This document shows positions 46,991-57,933 of a stretch of 64,000 bases of DNA, in pieces. How positions within the stretch are numbered: position 1 is the first letter of the stretch; each line of letters begins with the position of its first letter. The translations under genes were made by a program, and so were the position numbers. The notes under the pieces were generated by a model, which was not told where the DNA came from, made no database searches, and saw nothing but the letters and a program-made list of their open reading frames with translations. This DNA is from Cryptomeria japonica (Eukaryota > Streptophyta > Pinopsida > Cupressales > Cupressaceae), in NCBI RefSeq assembly GCF_030272615.1, contig NC_081415.1:422497757-422561756 (forward strand), read 5' to 3'.

Positions 46991-48608
46991 TAAAGGACCC
47001 ATTAACGGGTGACTTTTATTTTTTTTACTAATGCTTAAAAGAAAAAAAATCACAATAAGAGTTGATGTGTTAGAGGATCGTTAAAATGCATTTTGTTTGA
47101 ACTAATTTGTAAATTTTGTGTTCTTGTTGATATATTGTATCCACTGAAATTTGGAATTTTCGTCAATACATTTCATTCTAATATACCTTTGGATTCTTGC
47201 CAATATATTCCAATATGTTGAATCTTAGGATTCAACAATATAAAATTGCCAGTCATTATGACGATTATTCCTCACCGAATGAATCATCTCACTAAGTGTA
47301 AATTGAGTTGTTAATGAAGTTTGATAAAACTATTATCATAAATTTTGACCATCTGGAAATCTTGAGTTGTACTAAAAATTTTCATCTATGATTCTTTTTA
47401 GTGGTTTATAAGAAGAAAAATGGAAGTTACAATGTCATTAACACCATAGCAATGTATATTGTGAATAAACAACAAAGTGTGTACCTAGCTCTTTATGTAA
47501 ACAAACTGACATACTAACAAGATCATAAGGATTATTTCTATATACCATCATAACTATTATTTCTTATTATATAGATAACTTTACATGGTGGAATTGAGTT
47601 GTTTATGACTGTTCAATAAAACAACAATCAGTGATTGTGAACATGATGAAACTTTTAGCAATACTGAGTATTAGCAATTATATATTTCTTTGGTTCATGC
47701 TTTAAAAAGAAAAGTGATTTTCTCTATCCTTACAAGTTAGCATTGTAGTTTGGTACTTTTGATAAGGACCTGTATCTACAAGTGCAAATTATATCAATTT
47801 GGGCTAGCTTTTAGTTTTGGTTTGTAATTATTCATCAATGTATTTATATTGTAGCAAGGTTGTTGCCAATCTGCAAGCAAACATGTGAATCAATGACAAG
47901 GAAAATGGATAACTTACTGAAGTGTCAAATTTGGTTTTCTGTCAAGTACAAATGATTTTAAGTCAATTCAATTTTTGTTTGAGTTGACAAAAATTTAGAG
48001 TATGGTATAAATAGTAAGCATTACTAACTAGGATATTCTTTGGTTGCAAGGATTGATCTGTTTAACACTTTTACCATCTCTAACAATTTTTAGCTCGTGC
48101 ACATGTGTTGACACATCATATTTCTATCCCAAACCTTCATCTTTCTAGTTGGTTTTTTTCTTCTTTTCTCTATACATTAGTGGAATTGGGCCAAGGAGGT
48201 CACAAACTGTGTTTACAAGCATTTGGTGCAGATCAATTTGATCAAGAAGACCCAATCGAAAGGAGGCATAAGAGCTCATTATTTAAATGGTGGTATATTG
48301 GTTTAACCAATTGGTTAATTTTATTTATTAATACTATCATGTACATTCAAGAAAATGCTGGATAGGGTCTAGGGTTTGGCATCCCAACCATGACTGTGGC
48401 AATATCACTTTGTCTTCTTGTGTGGCACAAAAATGTATCGACATAAATTTCCTTCTACCAGTTTGATTATTCGAATAATCCAAGTTTTTGTTGTTGCAAT
48501 TTGTAAGTGGAATCTCCCTATACCTTCTCAAGAAGAAGACAGAGTAAATGTTAGTCAAGAACCTTTCACAAGTGAAACAACAAATCTTTTGTCTACAAAC
48601 CAATTTAG

Positions 48609-49660
48609 GTAATCCATTTTACATGTTTATATGCATCTAATCATACTACTCCATGTGCCTAGAAAGAGTGCACAAATTGCCATCTTGATTTGAAGAGAGG
48701 AATCGGTGGTTAAATAGTATCATGTATGACAAACTTCTTTTGTTTATAAAATATAACTATTAAACTAAGGTCTAGGCTCTAGAAATTATTTTTAGATATG
48801 TTATATGCACAAAGTCTATACAAAAATTAATGATTTTACAATTTCACTTTTCACATGTGAGATTTAGAAAGTTAATTATAATCGTGTCTTTGTAGGTTAA
48901 TTTCATACTCAAAGAATTCATTCATTTTCATAAAAATTATTTAAGATTATAATGAATAAATTCTTGATTTCTAATTATTTTGTATCAAAATTTATATAAT
49001 CTATATTTATATTTGATGTGTTTTTTAGTTATGAATATTTCAAACTTGTAAAATCTATCTAATTATGTTAAAAAAAAGTATAGTTATATGTTTATTTGTT
49101 TGTATTTTCATACAAATATTTTTTTGTAAGTTTCTTCCTTTTCATTTATCTCAATTTTTTTCTCTATGTTTATCTCAATATTTTTAGTCCCCGCCTTATC
49201 TAAGGCAGAGACTAATGTTTTTATGGCTGCATTATTTGCAATTAATTGCTCTTCAAAAATCTCTTGAAATAATTTAAGCTAAATTTTTGTATTGTTTCTT
49301 TATTATTTTTTTATTGACAATTGAGATTTTCGTGGGGTTTTAATTTTTTTTAGGAAAAATAAAATCATCAACCAATGAAGAGGAAAAATTAAAAGAGATA
49401 TTTATAATGTTTCTATTGGGTAGGTACAAATTGCTTAATGGCTACAACTGGCATTCAGTTAGGCAGTTCAATGTTATGGCATTTTGTACGTGCCTTGTTG
49501 TTGTTGCTACTACATTCTTGTAATTTCTTCTTACATTTGCCTCAAGCTCCTAAGTATACTTCTACATTTTTTTATCAGCTGCTCTATGTTCTGTGATGTC
49601 AAAAGAGACTCGGTGAATCAAAGGAAATAAGGCATTTTGCAGAGAGAAATGTATTACTGA
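48609..49660. other. AT-rich stretch without a gene
   Basis: It begins with the donor side of a former NPF intron. I see no further NPF exon, no RNA gene and no repeat family that I know. Confidence 0.4.
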
Positions 49661-50460
49661 TGTAGGAGCATCCTTGGTTCTTGGCAATCTTGCATCAACC
49701 AAAAATATTTTCTTTTAGTTTGTTTCCTGTTTTGCAGTTTCAACGTTACTTTATGTGTTTCTTTGCATTTGCTCACTAGATCTTGCGGAGCTGGATTTTG
49801 TTTGTAGACATGTTCATCTACCTTATCCTTTGTCCACAGGATGTTAGGATCTTTTTCCGGCAAGTTATCGCTTCCGAAATCTGAGACAGTTTTTTGGCTC
49901 GAAGCACTGGAACCACTTGGACATATTTACTATTGGCAAATCTTGCGGATCTCTTTTGTAGCTTTTGGAGCTTCAATTTGTTCTTTCCAACATTCCTTGG
50001 TGTGTGCCCAACCTTCCCTTGACTCCGCACTTCATTCTATGTATTTTTTGGAGGGATCTCTTTAGCGAAGGCCGACATGGTTGTTTACATGTTCCATCTT
50101 GTTCATCGACATTTGTTTCATCTTGGGCCGACGTGGATAATTCTTGATCATATAAACTAATGTAATTAAGCATTTAGAAAGGATTTTTAGAACATAGAAG
50201 CTAGATCTATAGGTTAAGAGGTCCACAGTTGGCTCGCTTTCTTGCTTAAACTTGGATATTGTAATTGAGCATGTATGTAATCAGCCCCGTGTGTTGAATC
50301 TTATGAGCCCGCATGTTGCCGACAGATTACAATTGATTTTTATGATATAATAAAGTTTGTTTTGTAGTGCTTCCATCATGATTGTGTTGTTTCTACTGTG
50401 TAACTCTTGTTGCATGATCCAAACTGTTCTCTTTCAGGACTTACTTTTGTCATGACTGCA
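49661..50460 (+). repeat. Candidate 5' LTR of a chromovirus-type gypsy
   Basis: It begins TGTAGGAGCATCCTTGG and ends CATGACTGCA. 'Ataataaag' near 50350 could be the polyadenylation signal. A primer-site-like TGATATCAAAGTG (50466-50478) follows, one or two changes from the initiator-Met type TGGTATCAAAG. No second LTR is in the window, so the start is an estimate. Confidence 0.55.
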
Positions 50461-50559
50461 CCAAGTGATATCAAAGTGAGTTTCATTCTGGAGATTATGG
50501 AGTCCTGTAAGACTTTGTTGCGGGGTGGAAGATTACGGATTCATCTTGCAGTTGCAGAA

Positions 50560-51718
50560 GACTGGCGTAAAGATGGGCTGAAGGAATGCTAAAGGTGGTG
50601 GAGCTTGTGGAAATGTAGACCCTACTGTGATGGAAATGTTTCAAGGAATTGCAACCCGATTAGAAGTTGTTGAAACGACCCAGAGAAGAGGTCAACATAT
50701 TGAAGATGTGAGCAAAGATGAGGAAGAAGAAGTAGCTGGAGAATAAGGAGAAAATCCATTGGCAAATGACCTCAGGGATAAAGAAAGGTTTATAAGAGGA
50801 TTGTCTACAGCAAATACCATACCACATTTTACCCCACCGGATTATGATGGCAAGTTGGATTCGTATGAATTATTAAATTGGATCACGAAGATGGAAACTA
50901 TTTTGATTTTGAAGGCACCGCTAAAGATAGGAAGGTAAGATATGCTTGCACTAAGTTGAAAGGTCATGCATCTCTTTAGTGGGAACATTTCCAAGTTTAT
51001 AGACAGAGAAGAGCTAAATAGAAGATTAAATCATGGGAGTGGATGGATAACAAGTTGCAATCAAAGTTTATGCCTATTGGTTATCAAGTAAATTTGTTCC
51101 AAAAGTTGCAGAATCTGAAGCAGAAGGAATCTAGTGTGAAGGAGTATACCAAAGCATTCTACAAGTTGAATATTAGATCTGGACATACTAATGATGAGAT
51201 TGAACAAGTTGCTATATATTTGAATGGGTTGCAAATGAATATACAAGATGAATTCAGTTTGATAAAGTTGCAAAGTGTTGAGGAAGCTTATCAATATGCC
51301 CAGAAGGCAGAGGAAAAATTGAACAAAAGACATGAGCAGAAGCAAAGAGGTAGAAGTGGAAGTTTTTTAGGAGGAAGATTTCAAGGAGGGAGAAGTTACT
51401 CCAGAGGAAGAGGAACCAAAGTGAATCAGAACAAAGACAAGGAAGCTAACAAAGATGGAAGTTCATACTGGAAGGATGATAGAAATTTCCATCGAAGAAG
51501 AGAACTTGATGGATATCGAAATGAAGATTATGGAAAGGATGATAGAAGACGAGATAAAAGAGTGTTTAGAGGAACCTACTTTAAGTGTGGAGGAGAAGGA
51601 CATCGTGCTTTTGAATGTAAGAAGGCAAAGAGCATTGGAAGAGCAACATTGGTAGAAGAAGACCATACCGGGTCAGCTAATAAACCAGAAGATAGAGATT
51701 TGCACGGGAGCTTCACTT
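50560..51718 (+). pseudogene. gag: Chromovirus-type gypsy gag
   Basis: It reads GACGNVDPTVMEMFQGIATR, then WITKMETIF, GHASL (stop) WEHFQVY, then from 51043 a 225-codon open frame: VKEYTKAFYKLNIRSGH, YLNGLQMNIQDEFSL, VEEAYQYAQKAEEKLN. An Arg/Gly-rich basic region follows (RSGSFLGGRFQGGRSYSRGR). The knuckle reads YFKCGGEGHRAFEC, lacking the first Cys of CX2CX4HX4C. Pol is absent: the sequence turns into a LINE-like 3' end after 51718. A few stops precede 51043. Confidence 0.75.
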
Positions 51719-51720
51719 AG

Positions 51721-52195
51721 TGAACCTAGGTTATAGCACGTGCATTTGTGGAATACTAAAGAATCCTCCTATTTTCAAAAAATATTGCCCTTAACTCCTT
51801 TCTTGTCAACCCCTCCCAATACACAGCCCGAATTAAAAACCCCCCTTATTTTCACCAGATATTGTATGTATCAATTTTTTCTTTAACATTTTCCATACCC
51901 CTCTATATAACTATCTTATGTTATGATAAAGGCTTGGTTGGGTTTTAAGCATAATCCTAGATTTGGTAGAAGGTACTAATATTAATTGATGGGTTGCATA
52001 AAATGTTTTGGGTTAAAATTTTCAAATAACCTTAGGTGGGATTTTGTTTTAATTTTCAGTTGATTTCGATTCGATTCTCGTCAGGATTACCACAAGTTGT
52101 AAATTTTGTTTTTTGTGCCTTGGCTAAAACACTGGATAATATGTATTTTGACTTTATATATTAATAAAATCTATATATTACTGACCAAAAAAATA
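51721..52195 (+). mobile_element. LINE-like 3' end (unit E)
   Basis: Non-coding, ending 'tatattaataaaatctatat', then ACTGACCAAAAAAA (to 52195). This tail matches those of units A, B and D. A 'gattcgattctcgtc' stretch at about 52070 resembles a pol III B box, but I find no A box. The 5' limit is uncertain. Confidence 0.5.
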
Positions 52196-52199
52196 ATTA

Positions 52200-53455
52200 A
52201 TTGAAAAACATGGTGGCAACTTGTCCGTTATTTTCCCAACTTGTCCATTACTGACGTGGAGGATAGTTAATCCATTTTGGCAAGATTGAGAATATCGGGA
52301 AGTTGATTCCTAGGATCGATGTCATGATGATTGGTATGCTAGAGAGGTGGAGTTAATGCCAAATGGTGCAAACAGTGGGGGAAAGAATATTGGACAATGT
52401 ACATTGTGCAGAGAATTAATGTAAGAGTGTTGTGACGGTGAAGGAGGAGGCGAACTTGGAATATTGATGAGTAGGGTTTTAATTGCATTGAATGTTTTAT
52501 TGTTAAATGTGGAGGTATGTTCTCTTTCTCATTTGTTTATAAATGGAGAATTAATAGAGAGTAGAGAAGGAATTCCCAAAGGTGGAGTTATTTAGTTAGA
52601 GACTGATGGAAGCAAATTTTACATTTCAGATAGAGAATAAGCTTGTGCCCTTCATGGGAAAGGTATCAAATAGGAGATTGCAAGGCTTATTTAAGTATAA
52701 GGATGAAAAATTGAGAGACATAGTTAAACTCATGTTGGGGGAGGAAATTGTGTTTATTAGTCACAGGTATAGAACAAATATGGAAATATATTCATTAATT
52801 GCAACTTGGGGACTAGAGTTTGAAACTTCTATGAACAAGATGAAGCAAACTTTGAGGGAGTTAATTGATGAGGAGTTTTTGGGGCACACAGAGTCTATCT
52901 TTGAATGGGCAGTTCCAGGCGTGGGAATTGATATCACGGAGGGGATGGTGGAACTTGCGAGTATTCTACCATTTGTTCATGGACAAGAAGATGAGCAGAA
53001 AGCACAATGTAGGGTGTTGGCATGACGAGGATGGGAGGTGTTTAAAACCTTTGCAAAATTGATGCGCATAGACGTAGTGTTGAATGCGGAGCATGAAGTG
53101 GCTCACGTGGAGCTAGGTAGAGAGATGAGACCTCAAACTCATACAAAGGAAGTGGTGAAGATCCTAGCTAGGTTAAAAGAAGAGAATGAGCATAGTTAGG
53201 TGGTAGGTCTAGGATTATTGTGACAGTCATATGCATAGTTTTGTATATATGTTTAATGGTCATAGCCCTGTTTTTTTCTCTTGTTTTATGGGTTGTTTAT
53301 TATCAGACTATTACTTCGAGCTGGTATGTTGGTTGTTACTGTCGACATTTTTGGGGGTGATTTAGTTGTTTTAGACATATGGATACTATGATGATGTTTT
53401 GATGGAGCTTTTTTCTTTTATATATTTATAAAATCCTATATTATCGACCAAAAAA
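52200..53455 (+). mobile_element. LINE-derived unit D
   Basis: It contains the best-kept MEANF protein, then 250 bases of 3' sequence and the tail 'tatatttataaaatcctata', then ATCGACCAAAAAAA (53455). The RNase H part of units A and B is missing, so it is shorter at the 5' end. The left limit is not seen clearly and I find no target duplication. Confidence 0.55.
52606..53199 (+). pseudogene. MEANF-type protein, copy D (197 codons, one stop)
   Basis: A single frame from ATG 52606 to TAG 53197, broken only by TGA at 53023-53025 (likely from CGA). It reads MEANFTFQIENKLVPFMGKV, then RRLQGLFKYKDEKL, VKLMLGEEIVFISHRYRTNM, EIYSLIATWGLEFE, ELIDEEFL, EWAVPGVGID, a second charged part with VFKTFAKLMRIDVVLNAE and VVKILARLKEENE. 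It is mostly helical and Glu/Lys-rich, with no knuckle, membrane segment or motif that I know. Homologues sit at the same place in units A and B, so it belongs to the LINE-derived family. The role is unknown; candidates are an ORF1-like RNA-binding protein or a captured host gene. Confidence 0.65.
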
Positions 53456-53716
53456 ATGATATATTTTGTTTAGTTTATAAATAACTAAATTACATGCATT
53501 TGGTTAATGATATATTTTGTTTAGTTTATCATATATTTTATTTTAATTTGCTATTTTAGATCAGATTAAGAATAATATTTTTCATGTGCATTTGTTGTTA
53601 ATTTTTATAAAATAATTAAGCAACAGCTATTTGAAACATTGCATTTAGTTTATGATATATTTTTTAAAAATTTATTTTTTATTTTATATAAATTAATTAA
53701 TTAAAAACCAATATTA
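53456..53716. repeat. AT-rich short repeats between LINE units
   Basis: 'Aatgatatattttgtttagttta' recurs in shortened forms at 53454, 53507 and about 53645. There is no gene. The right end carries the TATATCCAC copy of the target duplication of unit B. Confidence 0.5.
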
Positions 53717-54015
53717 TATATCCACTTTTTTTTTTTGATTGGTAATAGTTTATATATTATATTAATGCAAAAATTTAAGCATATAGAAATGCAGTCTCCG
53801 ATAGTCCATTTACATACCGTAGACAACAAACCCCCATACTATCCACAACCATACAATATGTTATAAAAAACCATACAACCTATGTAAGTCCAAAAAAAGA
53901 CCAATTCAATGCTGCTCCTGCCAAACCCAAATATTACAGAGGTAGTTTAGTTTTAACAGTTAACTATTATCAGAAAATTTGTAAAAGCATCTAAAAATAA
54001 TGGCCAAATGGCCAC

Positions 54016-54705
54016 TCACTCACTGTCGCCCTGGCTCTCCTTCTCCCCTCCCTCCTTGGTGGCCAGAGCTTTACCTCTTGCCACTTCACATTTCATCTTT
54101 GGGATGCAATCCAAACATCTGAAATCAAGGTCACCTTCCAAGCTCGCCAACAACTGAGAAACCCGTCCTTCCTCAAACCTGTCTCTCGGGTCTCTATCAG
54201 CTTCCATCCGTGCTACCACATGTAATACCTTCAGTACTTTGTCCACTCAAATTAGTTTCACACATAACTTCATAGCTTCTCATCGAATACGAGCACGTTA
54301 ACGACATTGTTCTTTTGTATCATCCTCCGGCCAACAGACAAAAGGCAGCAGCTCCTCTAGGTCATCTCCATCCTTGATACGAATGCCTACTCGAGGCACA
54401 ACCCACTCCAGAAGTGAGTCAAGATTGAGAAAGTACTCCCCATCAATCATTTTGGTCAATGTGAGTCTAATCTTCTTCACCTCCAGCTCAAACTCGCATG
54501 CCCATGCCAAAATCAAGGAGTACACTTCCATATTCGTCTGGTATCGATGATGTACATACACCACCTCTTCTGCAAGCATGAGGTGAGTTGCACTCCATAG
54601 ATTCTCCACCTTGTAATGGAAAAGTCCCTGCATCCTCTTCTCCATCACCTTGCCCACGAATGACACCAACTTCTTTTATGTGTGCAAAGTGAAATTTGCT
54701 TCCAT
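54016..54705 (-). pseudogene. MEANF-type protein, copy B
   Basis: Starts MEANFTLH, then a stop, then KLVSFVGKVMEKRMQGLFHY, LMLAEEVVYVHHRYQTNMEV, YSLILAWACEFELEVKKI, LLEWVVPRVGIRIKDGDD and LLPFVCWPEDDTKEQCR. After a stop near 54298 come VDKVLKVLHVVARMEA and VSQLLASLEGDLDF, matching the second half of copy D. Roughly half of the residues agree with copy D by eye. The order and spacing of blocks are the same. Confidence 0.65.
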
Positions 54706-55169
54706 AGTCACCTGCAATTTGAAACTGCACCAACTTTTGCAATGACAATGTCATAAAAGCCACAAAGAAGTGCAATCAATTAATAAACACACAAAAAATA
54801 GCTCACAAACCAAAGGGAAATAAATTACTCCACCGTTGTTTAGGATGAGTAATGAATGCAGAAGTGATGGCATAAATGCCATGAGATTGCACAGAGGATT
54901 TGTTGCCATCCTCCACCCACACCAAATGTGTGACCTGCCAAGGATAACTACCACATTCAAAGAGCAAGCGCCAACTTGCGTGATGTACTTGCCAAAAAAC
55001 TTCCCTCGTTGACATATTGGAGGTTGCAAGTTCCTAAAAGACTGCATTTAAGACCACCTCCATAGACTTTCATCACCTTTCCACCACCTAGCCGCATAAC
55101 TGTCCATATCACATCCAATATTAGATAGCAAATCTGCCACTGCATTTGCTCCTCACCTGACATGGGAGA

Positions 55170-55545
55170 CACAAAATTCCACAAATGTTTTGAGCTTCTC
55201 TCGGATCGTAGACACCCACTGGTTTATTATCTAGCATGGAGTGTTGCCTTTAGCAATTGCATTAATAACTACCTGAGAATCTCCTTCCAAATGCAGTCAT
55301 TGGACTTTCATATTTAAAGCCAACTCAGTTTCCAAAAGTGCCGCCTGGACCTCCGCTTCATTGTTCGTACCATCATGCAAACGTTGTGCTCCTTTGAAGA
55401 GGATAGACCCATTATCATCCCTCACCACCACCCCAACACCTGAGATTCCCAGATTTCCTCTTAAAGCACCATCAAAATTGACCTTTATCCACTCTTTACT
55501 AGGTGGTTCCCATTTAACATCCCCTATATCAGAAAAAGGATCAAC
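55170..55545 (-). pseudogene. RNase H remnant in unit B
   Basis: On the minus strand it reads EWIKVNFDGALRGNLGISG, VVVRDDNGSILFKGAQRL, TNNEAEVQAALLETELAL and HLEGDSQVVINAI, then CVSHVR and ANAVADLLS. D, E, D and the last D are visible. There is at least one stop (after NMKVQ). No RT sequence precedes it. Confidence 0.75.
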
Positions 55546-55582
55546 CCCCGAGGACCCATTAACGGGTTATATCCACTTTTTT

Positions 55583-57283
55583 AATCCTAATTATTGTTCT
55601 TAATTTATTATATCATATTAAAGATTATATTAATATTTATATCATAATAAATTTAATATAAATAATATTAATATATAAAATAAATATAATATAACTAATA
55701 ATTTATTATTTTAATGTTTCATATGTCAATATAAATCTAATATTTTTTTAATATAAATTAATTTAAAAATATAAAAAGAAAAAAGAAAAAAGAGAAGACG
55801 TATTGAAAACCTTGAATACCTAAATATATAGAAAACTAAATAATGGAGAGAGAGATCATAAATGCGAAATAAAGGTGATATGAGTAGAGGTCCTAAAAAT
55901 CCAAAAAGATATCTATGACAAAATCTTCTCAGTCACACAGTACATCATTTGTCCATCGACATGTGTGAAAACACAAATAATGTTAGAAAGGATTCAAGGC
56001 CTAAAATCCTAAACCCTATGTTGGTTTCCCTTTTTGTTTTATTTTTTAACGGTGACTAATGATCAACCGTATCTAGTCATTTAAGCTGCCCCTCAAGCCT
56101 TTTAAGTCATATGGATGACTGACCCCTCCTTGTTAGCCATCTAGTTGAAGTTTTTTCCCTGAGCTCCATATACTATTCGCATCTTGCCTGAGATCAACGG
56201 TCACAAGAGCTAAATGATTGCACGATTACTTCAACATACACGACAGAGATAACTCCTCAATGTCATTGCTGACTAGTCAAGGAATGATAAGATTTTGACA
56301 CGAGGAGTTGGACGTTACTGATTGGCTCGAGTTAGAGTCCACGTAATCATGGGCCCCGATCTAAGGAGCCAAGTGCAAGTGAAGGAGGACGAGCCCCACC
56401 TAAATGAGTCATTGCCCAATTGGACTTGTCAATGGTTGCCACGTAGATCACAGGTTGCCATGTAGCAATGTGGGCCCAACCTTCCCCCGTGTTGTAAAAG
56501 GAAGTAATAAGTGATTACATTGATCAAGATCAATAGTGTAGGGTGAGCACACAACTACGCGACTAGATAAAGATGTAGGCATAAGCTAACTCCACAACTC
56601 CGTCGATGACATGGCTTAAGGGCTCCACAAAGGTGAGTCACTTATTAGAGGGACTCGATAGAGATAATATATGGTCATTTTTTTATCGAATCAATGATTG
56701 TGGTGACTACGCAATTACATAGTTATTCCAAGGTGCACCCACAGGTTAATTCTGCAATGTCGTTGAAGATCTGGTAGTTGGGACCAGCAGATGACAAGGA
56801 TGATTGCTTCGCCAATAAAAACATAGATATGTGGCCAATTCGACCACGTACCAATGATTATTATACAACAGGAAAAAAAAATTTATGACCAAGGTTGACA
56901 ACAAAATAAAATATGAGACAAATACTAATGTGTCGAGTTTTGATTACAGTTTGGACCCCAACGTTCTAATATGAAATGAAACGGCTCCATGCATTTAATT
57001 TTTCCATCTTGACCATTATGATCCATATTTTTGCATATTTAGCTCTAAAATTTCTCTGATTCATGTTTACAGTGTTTTGTATATGCTCTTAGTTTTCGTC
57101 AATTTTCATTTGTGCTTTCATTCTCATAATTAGGGTTTCTGAAAATAATTGTCGATTGTGTCCTGAGTTGCATTCTCCTTATCCTTCTACCTTTCATAAA
57201 AAATTATTAATTTTTTGCATTTGTGTAAGCACCTGAGATTCGATCTATGTAAGGTTTTAAGCTCTTCATCGAATTCGCTCATA
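55583..57283. other. Stretch without a recognised gene
   Basis: 55583-55800 is very AT-rich. 55850-57283 is more balanced, with no long frame, no RNA gene and no LTR pair visible. The last 200 bases probably contain the promoter or leader of the pseudogene at 57301. Confidence 0.4.
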
Positions 57284-57300
57284 AAACCCTAACCCTAACA
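57284..57300 (+). promoter_or_regulatory. Telo-box-like element at translation start
   Basis: AAACCCTAACCCTAACA directly precedes ATG 57301. Telo-boxes (AAACCCTAA) are common near starts of plant genes for growth and translation. Here it could also be chance or a short telomere-like tract. Confidence 0.5.
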
Positions 57301-57933
57301 ATGGCAGAGTCATCCAGCCAAGGGAAGAGGAAATGGTCTGAGGAGATTATAGCTCAGCTTATTGGGTCAACTAAGACTTAGAAAAGGTCAAAGCCTGATT
57401 TAAGGCTAGATGAGTTCATCATTGACCACACAATAGGTATTCGAGATGCATTGATTCCCCCAACAAGATTTGATCTATGGAGGAGGGGTTATAACAAGAA
57501 GAAAGAGGGAGTCCCAGTTTCAAATATCTAGACTTCCAATTTGGGAAAGATTGTGGTACCAAATGTATATGTGAACACATAATTGATTTCTACGATTGCA
57601 ACAAACTATAATCCTACTACTAGGGAAATTGTAGCAAGTGGGGGTGGCAGATTGATAGATTTTAACAGAGATGTGATAAATGAAGTTTTTATGCTCAATC
57701 CCAATACTGATTTGCCCATCAATTTGGATGAACTGAAGATTGAATATGAGAAGAATGAGCACGTGTATAAGAGGAATTTGGTATAATTCTTACATGAAAA
57801 ACTCAAAGGGGAGGATAGATTGTTGACTTTAAAATACACATCCCCTAATAGTGTGGACCTGTTTGCATATTACTTTATGGATACATATCATGCCCTCTAT
57901 CAAGTGTGTTGCATATGCCAAGGACATGATACC
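57301..57933 (+). pseudogene. Unrecognised plant pseudogene cut by Tat element
   Basis: One frame from ATG 57301 holds for about 210 codons, with four stops (TAG 57379, TAG about 57529, TAA 57580, TAA 57784). It reads MAESSSQGKRKWSEEIIAQL, then RLDEFIIDHTIGIRDALIPP, GRLIDFNRDVINEVFMLNPN, INLDELKIEYEKNEHVYKRN, FLHEKLKGEDRLLTLKYTSP and YYFMDTYHALYQV. The sense is clearly coding. I do not recognise the family with confidence. The FNRDVINEVFML block recalls plant transposon-associated proteins of unknown role. It ends at the LTR of the next element (57934). Confidence 0.6.

Larger units (their letters stand above)
45053..47009 (-). mobile_element. LINE-derived unit A
   Basis: On the minus strand it starts ACCCGTTAATGGGTCC (47009 downward) and ends with a TATTAATAAAAT-type tail, CCGATC and an A-run (45062-45053). 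Flanks TGACTTTGAATTTTTTT (45044) and TGACTTTTATTTTTTTT (47010) look like a target duplication, two sites changed. Inside are an RNase H remnant, then a copy of the MEANF protein. Its 5' end is the same as that of unit B, which random truncation would rarely give. It is inserted in the NPF intron. Confidence 0.75.
43800..48608 (+). pseudogene. NPF/PTR-family transporter pseudogene
   Basis: NPF (NRT1/PTR) proteins are 12-helix plasma-membrane transporters of nitrate, peptides or hormones. Part 1 (43800-44169) starts ATG and reads DIKGRPFNWLLTGG, HLIIAFEIVERLAYYDILANLITY and, after a shift, NVNVWSSVASMLPLLRSFAA, ending at a GT at 44170. Part 2 (48094-48608) reads LGQGGHKLCLQAFGADQFD, the NPF signature, then SLFKWWYIGLTNW, GLGFGIPT and NLLSTNQFR, and ends at a GT donor (48609). 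Stops lie at 43857, 43914 and 48363, with shifts near 44000 and 48425. Later exons are absent. The intron (about 3.9 kb) holds a 111-base duplication and a LINE-derived unit. The intron shows it is a decayed gene, not a processed copy. Confidence 0.85.
53732..55567 (-). mobile_element. LINE-derived unit B
   Basis: On the minus strand it starts ACCCGTTAATGGGTCC (55567 downward) and ends with a TATA/AATATAATATAT-type tail, CCAATC and an A-run (53737-53731). The flanks are perfect copies of TATATCCACTTTTTT (53717-53731 and 55568-55582). That is a 15-base target duplication, partly merged with the T-run. Inside are an RNase H remnant, a spacer and a copy of the MEANF protein. Layout and both ends match unit A. 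Confidence 0.8.

Noticed and set aside
49654-50173. Overlapping minus-strand ORFs of about 70 codons
   Set aside because: They fall in the candidate LTR at 49661-50460, overlap in several frames and show no motif.
52060-52110. Possible SINE with pol III B box (gattcgattctcgtc)
   Set aside because: No A box at the expected distance, and the tail matches neighbouring LINE-like units.
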